The notes under the pieces: generated by a model
Databases searched by the model: none
What the model was told of the DNA's origin: nothing
Seen by the model: the letters and a program-made list of their open reading frames with translations, nothing else
Made by a program: the position numbers and the translations under genes
Shown: one piece after another, positions 1 to 6,871 of the stretch
Layout: every line of letters starts with the position of its first letter
How positions within the stretch are numbered: position 1 is the stretch's first letter
From: CAZCAC01 sp964496575
GTDB taxonomy: Bacteria > Planctomycetota > UBA1135 > GCA-002686595
Reading direction: 5' to 3'
Assembly: GCA_964496575.1 (NCBI GenBank)
Contig: CAZCAC010000183.1
Coordinates: 1-13,802, forward strand
DNA length: 13,802 bases

Positions 1-208
1 GTCGGGCGAGCTCCACCACGCCGCCTCGCTGGTGACCGACGGCGGCGGCGCGGCGGTGATCCCGATCGATCTCCAGTCCGCCGCCTTCTCCTCCGGCCCC
101 GGCGCGATTCACGTGGGTGACACGGTCGCCTTCCAGCTCCTCTACACCGATCCCGCGGCCGGAGGTCGCAACGCCAGCGATTCCGTCATCATTCGCTTTC
201 TCCCCTGA
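1..208 (+). CDS. C-terminal fragment of a secreted protein with a planctomycete-type Cys/Gly-rich C-terminal module
   Basis: The open frame enters from the left edge in frame 2 and ends at TGA 206-208, giving 68 residues and no start in the window. It ends with GDTVAFQLLYTDPAAGG, then RNASDSVIIRFLP. This aligns with the end of the propeller protein at 5577-6782, which reads GDTRYYQCWYRNPLNSPCG and then SDFNASNGYAITWLP. The shared pattern is GDT-x3-Q-x2-Y-x-(D/N)-P, a variable Gly-rich spacer, then NAS-(D/N) and a hydrophobic last strand. I recognise this ending from many secreted proteins of marine Planctomycetota; its role is not known to me. The N-terminal part, and so the main function, lies outside the window. 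The reading frame is firm because of the paralogous match; the family assignment is inference. Confidence 0.8.
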   Translation, partial: SGELHHAASLVTDGGGAAVIPIDLQSAAFSSGPGAIHVGDTVAFQLLYTDPAAGGRNASDSVIIRFLP

Positions 209-362
209 GCGACGTTCATTCACATACCCGAGGTACGATCAGGTGCTGTGGATGGGGACCTGAGGATTGAGGAACGACCCGAACTGGCCACCTCCCCTCC
301 AGCTCCTGATCCGCCGTGCGGCTCTCCCTTCCCTTTTCCTCCGTCCACCGGCACACTCCGGC

Positions 363-2054
363 ATGGACTCGGGAGAAGTACGTGAAGGTGAACGCCCGGT
401 GAGCGGCGAACGGAACTGCCGCGTCACCTGGATCCTGCTCGGGCTCCTGGTGCTCGCGCTCGGGCTGCGGCTGGTCAACTACGACCAGAGCCTCTGGTTC
501 GACGAGGCGTGCATGTCGAAGCAGCGCCTGGACACGCTGCCGCAGCTGCTCGCCACGGTCTACGTCGACATCCATCCGCCGCTGTACATCGGCTTCATGT
601 TCGCCTGGAACAAGCTGTTCGGCGACGCGGAGTGGTCGCTGCGCCTGTTCCCGCTGCTCACCGGGCTCGGCGGCCTCGTGATGATCTACGTCGCCGGCCG
701 GCGATTGGTCGGCGAGCGCGCCGCGCTGGTGGCGGCGGCGCTCCTCTGCCTCTCCCCCGTGCACCTCTGGTACTCGATCGAGGCGCGCCCGTACACGGCG
801 ATCCTCCTGGGCGTGCTCTGCCTGGTGTGGCTCTTCGACCGCCTGCTGGAAGGGGACACCAGGCGGCGGACGCGGTGGAGCTACGGGCTGCTCCTCTTCG
901 CGCTCCTCTGGCTCCACTACTACCTGGCGGTCTACGCGCTCCTCCTCGCCGGACTCGCGCTCGTCGATCGCCGCGCCGGCGCGCAGCCGGGGCTCCGTCG
1001 CCGGCTCCTCTGGCTCCACGGCCTCGGTCTGGTCTCCATCATGGCCTGGGTCGCGGTGAAGGTCTTCCTCGCGGAGTTCGACGCCTCGATGGGCTACATG
1101 CGCTCCTTCGATGCGCCAGAGCTCTACCGCTTCCTGTTCCAGTGGTGCTGGACCGGTGACACGCTGCCCGCCGGGCTGGAAGCGGGTGAGGAGTCGGCGC
1201 GCCTGACCGCCTGGGTGCTGATCCAGGGGCTCGGCGTCCTGCTCTTCCTGCTGGGCCTGGCGCAGCTCGCCCGCTCCCGGCGGGAGCGTCCACGGGGTGG
1301 CTACACCGTGCTCTACCTCGCCGCCATCCCTCTCTTCCTGCTCGCGCTCCCCCTGATCGGGATGGGCGGCAACTTCGTCGAGCGGAGCGCGTTGCCCGCG
1401 CTGCCCTTCCTCTTCCTGACCATCGCGCTGGGCTGGACCTCGATCTCCATTCGCTGGCTGCGCACCGGCCTCGGCGCGCTGCTGCTCCTCGCCTGTGCCG
1501 CCAACCTCGCCGCCTACTTCGCACATGGCGACGAGTGGACCATCTACAAGCCCCACCCCGACTGGCGCTCCCTGGCGGCCTACCTCGGCCAGGAGATCGA
1601 GGACGGCGGCGCGGGGCGGCCGGTCTACTCCGCGATGCCCAACCCGCGCTGCCTGCCCTACTACGACGAGCGGATCCAGCAGGAGGCCAACATCGCTGCC
1701 ACCGACACGGGCCCCGAGGCGATCGCGGAGAAGCTCGAGGGGAGCCTCGGCGAGACGATCGGCGGCTGGCTCGCGAGACCCGCGATCGCGATCTTCGAGG
1801 ACTTCGAGCGCAACAAGGCCGCCCGGCGCGCGGCCACCGAGCTCTGGATCCACGACTCCGGCGACGGGTCGATCGAGGCGCTGCGCCTCGACGAGCGCCG
1901 CGGAGACGGGATCCTGTACGTCGTCAAGAATCACTTCCACCCGCCGGACGACACCTCCGTCGACGCTCTCGCCGTGCACCCGCGGCTGGAGCGACTGGAG
2001 GAGCGCTCGTTCCGGGGCCTCTCCGTCTACAAGATGCGCGAGCTGGCCCGCTGA
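363..2054 (+). CDS. GT39-family (ArnT/PMT-like) integral membrane glycosyltransferase
   Basis: The predicted product is 563 residues from ATG 363. It should transfer a sugar from a lipid-linked donor to an acceptor on the outer face of the cytoplasmic membrane; donor and acceptor cannot be told. Visible family features are a first membrane segment (about 22-38), the Asp-Glu pair in SLWFDEA (D47, E48) where GT-C enzymes place their catalytic acid, HPPLY (71-75) and EARPY (140-144). Many more hydrophobic segments follow up to about 386. Residues 390-563 are hydrophilic and probably a soluble C-terminal domain outside the membrane. The start is uncertain. TTG 267 would add 32 residues without membrane character. 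GTG 399 would remove 12 and has AAGGTGA (385-391) at a good distance, so it may be the true start. No other glycan-assembly gene is adjacent, so it may modify a surface protein or lipid. Confidence 0.85.
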   Translation: MDSGEVREGERPVSGERNCRVTWILLGLLVLALGLRLVNYDQSLWFDEACMSKQRLDTLPQLLATVYVDIHPPLYIGFMFAWNKLFGDAEWSLRLFPLLTGLGGLVMIYVAGRRLVGERAALVAAALLCLSPVHLWYSIEARPYTAILLGVLCLVWLFDRLLEGDTRRRTRWSYGLLLFALLWLHYYLAVYALLLAGLALVDRRAGAQPGLRRRLLWLHGLGLVSIMAWVAVKVFLAEFDASMGYMRSFDAPELYRFLFQWCWTGDTLPAGLEAGEESARLTAWVLIQGLGVLLFLLGLAQLARSRRERPRGGYTVLYLAAIPLFLLALPLIGMGGNFVERSALPALPFLFLTIALGWTSISIRWLRTGLGALLLLACAANLAAYFAHGDEWTIYKPHPDWRSLAAYLGQEIEDGGAGRPVYSAMPNPRCLPYYDERIQQEANIAATDTGPEAIAEKLEGSLGETIGGWLARPAIAIFEDFERNKAARRAATELWIHDSGDGSIEALRLDERRGDGILYVVKNHFHPPDDTSVDALAVHPRLERLEERSFRGLSVYKMRELAR

Positions 2055-2155
2055 GCGCCGGCGATGACCCCGCGCGCGTGTGACCCCGCGATCGAGGCGC
2101 ACTACCGGCTGGTGTAGCCGCCCCCACTCATCCCCTGGAACCGGAATCAGAAGCG

Positions 2156-4834
2156 ATGCTCGGGAACTCCTCCAGACTCCTGCTCCTTCCCCTCCTGCCG
2201 CTCCTCCTCACCACGCCGGCCGGCGCGCAGATGGAGCTCGCGATCGACGACGACGACCTCGAGCCGCTCGCGGCGAGCTTCTCCGCCTACTTCGAGGCAC
2301 GCGCCTCCGCCCGCGGGCTGGACGAGGCCCGGGAGGGTTTCGTCGCGAGCCTCGACGCGCTGAAGAGGCAGCTCGCGGGAGGCGATCCGCTGGGACTCCC
2401 GGCGCTCCCCGCCCGCGCGCTGTGGCTCTCGCGCGGCTACGACCGGCAGAAGAAGATCCGGGCGGGCAAGGTCACCACCGACGAGCTCGAGGGCGGCAGC
2501 TTCGACGGCTCCCCGCTCGGCTACGCCTACCGGGTCCCGCGCGACTACGACCCGAAGAGGTCCTACCCGTTGATCCTCGCGATCCCCGACCACGAGGAGA
2601 GCCCCGCCGAGCACATCCGCGCGCACTGGATGCTCGCGGAGATCCGCGACGGCGCCATCGTCGTTTCGCCCGAGATGCCCGAGGACGAGGAGGCGTGGGA
2701 TCGGGTGGTGGTCAACGGCCGGCCGGGAGGGCTCTGCTACCTGCTCACCACCCTGCGCCTCGCCGGCGAGCGCTTCGCCGTCGACTTCGACCGGACGTAC
2801 GTCGTGGGGCGCGGCGTGGGCGTGTCGACGGCGGTGGCCGCGGGGAACTACAGCCCGCAGCGCTTCGCCGGGATCGTCGGACGCGCCGGGACGATCGGAG
2901 ACCTCACGCCGGAGAACTTCAGCAACCTCCCGACCTTCTTCATCGGCGCGGGCGCCAAAGCCTCCACCTTCCAGGCCGCGGCGAAGGCGGCGGGCTTCGA
3001 CAACTGCAAGCTCGAGCAGGTCGGCGGTGAGGTGGAGATCTGGAGCTGGATGCAGGCGAATCCGCGAGAGACCTACCCCACCACCGTGACCGTGGTCCCG
3101 GGCAATCCCTTCCCCACCCGCGCGTACTGGCTGCGCATCGCGCCGTGCACCGCCACCCCGCGGGCGACGGGTCGCGTCGATCGCGAGGCCAACACGATCA
3201 CCGTGGACGGCGAAGGCGTGTCCCACGCGACGCTCTTCCTCAACGATCAGCTCGTCGATCTCGATCGGCCGGTGAAGGTGGTCTGCAACGGGGTGGAGAA
3301 CGTGGTCGAGCTCGAGCGGCACGTGCCCACGACCCTGAATCTCGTCTGCGACGGAACCAGCGACGAGGCCTGCGTGTACGTCGCGGACGCGTTGTTCGAC
3401 ATGTCGGGTGATCCCGCCGCGGCGCGCCGCGACGCACCCTTCGTCGAGGACGTCGACTACCGCCGACTCCTCGGCGAGGCGGGCGAGCGGCCCGGCGAGC
3501 TCTGGGAGCTGTACCAGTGGTGCCTCGCCAACCAGCGCGAGGCGAAGGCGCGAGGCGTGCTGCGCCGGCTCCTTCGCTTCGATCCGGAGCACGAGCCCGC
3601 CCGCGAGGCGCTGGGCCACGTCCGCGAGGGGGCTCAGTGGTTCACCTCCGCGGACGCCGCGGCGCGCTTCCGCCACCGCCAGGACCCCGAGCGGGCGGCC
3701 GCGCTGGGCCTCGTCCAGCACAAGTCGCTCTGGATGCACCCCGACGAGCGCGCCGTCGCCAGCAAGGGGCAGGTGAAGGACCAGGAGACGGGCCTGTGGC
3801 TCTCGGCGGCCGACCGCCGGCGTATCACCAGGGGATGGGTGCGGCAGGACGTCGAATGGATCTCGCCGGAGGAGGCGGGGTTCGTCGACGAGGGGCTGTG
3901 GCGCGTCGACGGGGAGTGGCTGGATCTACCGAGCGCGAACCGACGCCACTCCAGGATCGAGGCGATGTGGGTGATCCCCACCGCCGAGGTGACGCTCTAC
4001 TCGACGGTCGATCGAGACGTCTCCTTCCGCGCGCTACGGGAGATGCGGCGCGCGATCCTCGACCTGAACCGCGTCTTCGGCGCCGAGCCGGCGCTGCCGC
4101 TCCGGGTCGGCGTGACCCGCGACGAGGAGCAGTACGACCGCCTCGCTTTCGGCAACCCCGACGGGCGGCGGCGGGCGACGCACGCCGATCGGCTGCACGT
4201 GATCCACAGCGCGTTCTTCGCGGAGAGCTGGTACCCGCGGGTCGAAGGGAAGCGCGAGTTTCGCGGGATGGGCGTCTGCTACTGGGACACCCTGATGCCC
4301 AACGGCGACCTGTACGGGGTCCACTCCGCCCGCCTGGCCGCGGGGCTCTCCTACGTCGACGCGCTCGACCCGAGCCCGAAGACGGTGCGCCAGGGACTCA
4401 AGGATGGTCCGGGCGGGGACTACAACGCGGAATACGAGGCGGAGAAGAAGCTGCCGGCGTGGCTGCGCTACGGCGGCGCGGTCTACGGCGAGCGGTACTT
4501 CCGCGACGGGACGATCACCGGCGACGGGGATCCGTGGTGGGCGCGCAAGTGGTCGCTGGAGAACCTCGCCAGCCGCGGCGGGTTGCGCCCCCTGCGCGAG
4601 GTGTTCGACTTCCCGCTGGACGCGGACAACCGGGACGATGCGCTCAAGCTCCTGATCGAGACCGGCCTGGTGGTCTCCTTCCTCGTCGACAGCGAGTTCC
4701 AGCCCGTGCGCGAGGAGCACGCACGCTTCAAGAAGGCGATGCGGTCGGGACGGCTGCCGAAGAGTCAGCTCGAGGCGCTGACGGAGGTGCTGCTCGCGCA
4801 CGAGAGCGAGCTGCGCGAGTACGCGGGGATGTAG
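2156..4834 (+). CDS. Large secreted multidomain protein: alpha/beta-hydrolase-like + TPR-like + G/W repeats + gluzincin-like domain, probably catalytically inactive
   Basis: The product is 892 residues with a signal peptide (about 1-24, ending TTPAGA|Q). Residues about 115-305 resemble the secreted esterase/dienelactone-hydrolase fold: GYAYRVPRDYDP, SYPLILAIPD, and a nucleophile-elbow strand TYVVGRGVGVS. The expected GxSxG serine is Gly (G218-R-G220-V-G222). A beta domain follows (about 315-405, with ITVDGEGVSHATLFLNDQLV), as in planctomycete homologues. Helices around 450-485 look TPR-like. Five G..V...W repeats have their glycines at 487, 518, 538, 560 and 580. The region from about 605 to 892 recalls planctomycete gluzincin-like (DUF1570-type) domains. 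Where HExxH is expected it has H723-S-A-R-L727, and where WLxEG is expected it has W769-L-R-Y-G773. Enzyme activity is therefore doubtful; a binding or structural role is my inference. It is convergent with the DUF4440-like gene. No Shine-Dalgarno precedes ATG 2156. Confidence 0.8.
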   Translation: MLGNSSRLLLLPLLPLLLTTPAGAQMELAIDDDDLEPLAASFSAYFEARASARGLDEAREGFVASLDALKRQLAGGDPLGLPALPARALWLSRGYDRQKKIRAGKVTTDELEGGSFDGSPLGYAYRVPRDYDPKRSYPLILAIPDHEESPAEHIRAHWMLAEIRDGAIVVSPEMPEDEEAWDRVVVNGRPGGLCYLLTTLRLAGERFAVDFDRTYVVGRGVGVSTAVAAGNYSPQRFAGIVGRAGTIGDLTPENFSNLPTFFIGAGAKASTFQAAAKAAGFDNCKLEQVGGEVEIWSWMQANPRETYPTTVTVVPGNPFPTRAYWLRIAPCTATPRATGRVDREANTITVDGEGVSHATLFLNDQLVDLDRPVKVVCNGVENVVELERHVPTTLNLVCDGTSDEACVYVADALFDMSGDPAAARRDAPFVEDVDYRRLLGEAGERPGELWELYQWCLANQREAKARGVLRRLLRFDPEHEPAREALGHVREGAQWFTSADAAARFRHRQDPERAAALGLVQHKSLWMHPDERAVASKGQVKDQETGLWLSAADRRRITRGWVRQDVEWISPEEAGFVDEGLWRVDGEWLDLPSANRRHSRIEAMWVIPTAEVTLYSTVDRDVSFRALREMRRAILDLNRVFGAEPALPLRVGVTRDEEQYDRLAFGNPDGRRRATHADRLHVIHSAFFAESWYPRVEGKREFRGMGVCYWDTLMPNGDLYGVHSARLAAGLSYVDALDPSPKTVRQGLKDGPGGDYNAEYEAEKKLPAWLRYGGAVYGERYFRDGTITGDGDPWWARKWSLENLASRGGLRPLREVFDFPLDADNRDDALKLLIETGLVVSFLVDSEFQPVREEHARFKKAMRSGRLPKSQLEALTEVLLAHESELREYAGM

Positions 4835-4836
4835 CC

Positions 4837-4856
4837 AGCGGGCCGATCGCCCGGCT
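4837..4856. terminator. Hairpin between two convergent genes, possible bidirectional terminator
   Basis: CGGGC (4839-4843) pairs with GCCCG (4849-4853) around a CGATC loop. After a single G bulge, AG/CT extends the stem. It fills the 21-base gap between the stop codons of the plus gene ending at 4834 and the minus gene ending at 4856. There is no T-run on either strand, so it would be a factor-assisted or weak terminator. The position supports the call more than the sequence does. Confidence 0.35.
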
Positions 4857-5404
4857 CACCAGTCCTGGAACGGAGGCTTTGCCTCCCCCATCCAGTTCTC
4901 GTGGCCGATCGCCTCGCTGAAGGTGACGACCCAGTTGCCGTCCTCCTCGCGCCAGCCGTCACGGGTGATCCAGAGGCTGTAGGCCCGGAGCGCCTGGCCG
5001 TCGGGCCCGGCGCCCTCGAGCTCCAGCTTCTCGGTGATCACCGCGACCCAGCCGTCCTCCGCCGGGCGCACGGTGAGCACGGCGGGGTCGAAGCGGGTGA
5101 GGCGCGCGCCGGCCCGCGGCTCGGCGATGTCGCCCAGGAACTTCTCTCGAGTGATCCGCTGCTCGTAGAGCAGGACGTAGAAGTCGTCCGCCAGGATCGA
5201 CTCCATCGTGTCCCGGTCGTACTCGACGCGAGCGCGGGCCCACTCGGCGTAGGTCTTCTCGATCGCCTCGCGCGCGGCGGCGGCGGGGCTCGGAGCGGGC
5301 GATTCTTCATCCTGGTTCGCGATGAAGCTGGAGGCGGCCAGGAGCAGTGGCAGGGCACAGAGGATCGCCAGGGAACCGGACAGGGGGCGGCGTCTTGTCT
5401 TCAT
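4856..5404 (-). CDS. Secreted NTF2-like protein (DUF4440/SnoaL-like)
   Basis: The product is 182 residues. Residues 1 to about 30 form a signal peptide: MKTRRR, then a hydrophobic core ending LLLAASSFIA. The rest reads as one NTF2-like alpha+beta barrel. The opening helix is AAREAIEKTYAEWARA (about 37-52), followed by the typical DTMESILADDFYVLL and a paired-strand half containing GWVAVITEKLELEG and GNWVVTFSEAIG. DUF4440 proteins share the fold with ketosteroid isomerase, but most have no proven activity and no catalytic residue can be assigned here. Met at 5404 was chosen because AGAGAGG (5416-5410) lies five bases upstream and a signal peptide starts there; a longer frame to 5536 adds non-conserved sequence. 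It is the last of three minus-strand genes, 172 bases after the propeller gene, and may have its own promoter in that gap. Confidence 0.82.
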   Translation of the reverse strand: MKTRRRPLSGSLAILCALPLLLAASSFIANQDEESPAPSPAAAAREAIEKTYAEWARARVEYDRDTMESILADDFYVLLYEQRITREKFLGDIAEPRAGARLTRFDPAVLTVRPAEDGWVAVITEKLELEGAGPDGQALRAYSLWITRDGWREEDGNWVVTFSEAIGHENWMGEAKPPFQDW

Positions 5405-5576
5405 GAGAGCCTCTCTGGTGTGGGACCCCTCCATTGGAATCGAAAGGCGACTCCCCGGACAACGTTCCCGGCCGGTGCTTACACGGGGCTGGCCCGGGGT
5501 ACGAAACCGTGACACGACCGTGACGCACCGGAGCACCCGAGCGCCCGGCGCGCCGCCGTTCCGGCTGGACCGCGAC
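5405..5576 (-). promoter_or_regulatory. Upstream region of the DUF4440-like gene with an 8-bp direct repeat at helical spacing
   Basis: This 172-base gap lies between the propeller stop and the DUF4440-like start. On the plus strand ACCGTGAC occurs at 5506-5513 and again at 5517-5524, a period of 11 bases, so both copies would face the same side of the helix. That arrangement fits two operator half-sites or a sigma/activator contact about 100 bases upstream of the start codon. No convincing -35/-10 pair can be named in this GC-rich sequence. The repeat is seen directly; the regulatory role is inference. Confidence 0.35.
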
Positions 5577-6782
5577 CTATGGCAACCAGGTGATCGCGTA
5601 TCCGTTCGACGCGTTGAAGTCGCTCCCGCAGGGTGAGTTCAGCGGGTTCCTGTACCAGCACTGGTAGTACCTGGTGTCGCCGGAGGAGACCCCCCCCTTG
5701 GCTCCGATGGGAATGGTCGTAGCCGAGCTACCGACGCCGTCGGAGGTTCGCACCTGGATGCGGATCACCCCACCACCAGCGCAACGCAGGCCGTCGCCGA
5801 ACACGATCCCATCACCGCCGGCCACGGCATTGTGCCCCTGGAAGTAGAGGCCACTGTTGTTCGGCTCCGTGCGAGTCGTCATCAGGACCAGAGAATCGGA
5901 ACTGACGCTGGCAATGCCACTTGCGGTCAGGTTGGCCCCAGCTGAATAGACACCGTTGGCGCACCCGGATCCCGGCACGCTCCCGTCGTTGTCGTTGGCG
6001 CAGGGGCAGGGGGTCCCGCTGCCCAGTTCGCCGAAGCAGAAGCCCGTGCCCGGTCCGCCGCTCGGCGCGAAGGCGATGCCGCCGTAGGTCGGGCTGGTAT
6101 GAATCAAGGTCGCGGTCACCAGGCCGATGTCGATGTTGTACAGGCCGCCGCCGTTCATACCCACGCCCCACAGCGTGCCGCTCGAGTCGAAAGCGAGATC
6201 GCGGAAGTAGGTCGGTGAGTTGAGGTCGCCGAGGTGCGTCATCGCGCCGGTGGCGAGGTCGAGCGAGAAGAGCCCCACGCTGCCGATGTCCGTCATGTAG
6301 GCGTTCCCCGCGCTGTCGATCGCCACGGCGGTCCCCTGGTCCAGCGTCGAGGCGGACAGCGGCGAGACCGAGGTCGCCGCGCCGGTCGTCGTGTCCAGCG
6401 TGTACAACTCGTTGTCGCGCGTGGCGTAGAGCGTGCCGCTGACCGGATCGCTGTCGACGCAGCGGAAGTTCCAGTTGAAGCCGGTGTCACCGACGATCGT
6501 GCCCGCGCCCGAGGCCGGGTCGATCCTGAAGGTCCGGTCGGAGTTGCTGTCGTTGTAGCCGTCGATCGAGTACAGCGCGGTTCCGTCGGTCGAGAAGGTC
6601 AAGCCTCCGAAGAGCGCCTCGTCGTTGGTGATCGGAACCGAGCTGAGCACGGCGCCGGTGGCGGAATCGATGGTCAGGAGGTTGGGATTCACCGAGGACG
6701 ACGTCGCGTACATCGTCTCACCGGCGGTTGCCGGGAGCGCGAGCGCGAGAATGGTCGCCGAAAGGGGGAGCGTGCGCTTCAT
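5577..6782 (-). CDS. Secreted beta-propeller-like protein with Cys/Gly-rich C-terminal module
   Basis: The product is 401 residues from ATG 6782, with GAGGA placed upstream as a ribosome site and a signal peptide (about 1-20, MKRTLPLSATILALALPATA). Residues about 22-245 carry repeated blade-like units: YATSSSVNPNLLTIDSATGA, DNELYTLDTTTGAATSV, GLFSLDLATGAMTHLGD and GGLYNIDIGLVTATLI. These resemble LVIVD/NHL/YVTN-type propellers that bind ligands or proteins rather than catalyse. From F248 comes the module FCFGELGSGTPCPCANDN, continuing through ASGIASVSSDSLVL and GDGLRCAGGGVIRIQVR to SNGYAITWLP. It contains several cysteines that could form disulfides outside the cytoplasm. The same ending occurs in the fragment at 1-208. 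The longer open frame back to 7334 overlaps the sulfatase and is rejected. It probably sits on the cell surface or is released; the ligand is unknown. Confidence 0.85.
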   Translation of the reverse strand: MKRTLPLSATILALALPATAGETMYATSSSVNPNLLTIDSATGAVLSSVPITNDEALFGGLTFSTDGTALYSIDGYNDSNSDRTFRIDPASGAGTIVGDTGFNWNFRCVDSDPVSGTLYATRDNELYTLDTTTGAATSVSPLSASTLDQGTAVAIDSAGNAYMTDIGSVGLFSLDLATGAMTHLGDLNSPTYFRDLAFDSSGTLWGVGMNGGGLYNIDIGLVTATLIHTSPTYGGIAFAPSGGPGTGFCFGELGSGTPCPCANDNDGSVPGSGCANGVYSAGANLTASGIASVSSDSLVLMTTRTEPNNSGLYFQGHNAVAGGDGIVFGDGLRCAGGGVIRIQVRTSDGVGSSATTIPIGAKGGVSSGDTRYYQCWYRNPLNSPCGSDFNASNGYAITWLP

Positions 6783-6830
6783 GGGATTCCTCACTGGGTC
6801 GCGGGCCGGGTGGAGCCCCATTCTACTCCG

Positions 6831-6848
6831 GCCCCGCCGAAGCGGGGC
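6831..6848 (-). terminator. C(UUCG)G tetraloop hairpin downstream of the sulfatase
   Basis: Read on the minus strand this is GCCCCGC-TTCG-GCGGGGC: a perfect 7-bp GC stem closed by a C(UUCG)G tetraloop, which is exceptionally stable in RNA. It lies 23 bases past the sulfatase stop and 48 bases before the propeller start. No U-tract follows, so it may be a Rho-assisted terminator or a 3' end stabiliser that separates expression of the two genes. A competing longer pairing, GGAGCCCC 6812-6819 with GGGGCTCC 6844-6851, overlaps it and could form an alternative structure. Confidence 0.5.
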
Positions 6849-6871
6849 TCCCGACCGCACGTCTCGGGCCG

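Noticed and set aside
239..263. Hairpin TCAGGT/ACCTGA after the first coding fragment
   Set aside because: The six-pair stem with a 13-base loop and no T-run is too weak to call a terminator.
216..2102. 628-codon antisense open frame opposite the GT39 gene
   Set aside because: It is Arg/Glu/Gly/Gln-rich with no domain, and it mirrors the codon bias of the clearly real plus-strand gene. Long antisense frames are expected at this GC content.
2064..2117. 17-codon ATG frame (MTPRACDPAIEAHYRLV) between the GT39 gene and the large secreted protein
   Set aside because: It has no ribosome site, no membrane or toxin-like features, and the length is readily met by chance. The nearby TGACCCCGCG direct repeat is also short.
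2147..3739. 530-codon antisense frame opposite the large secreted protein
   Set aside because: It has no signal peptide, domain or conserved motif. The composition is that of a shadow frame of a gene with recognisable domains.
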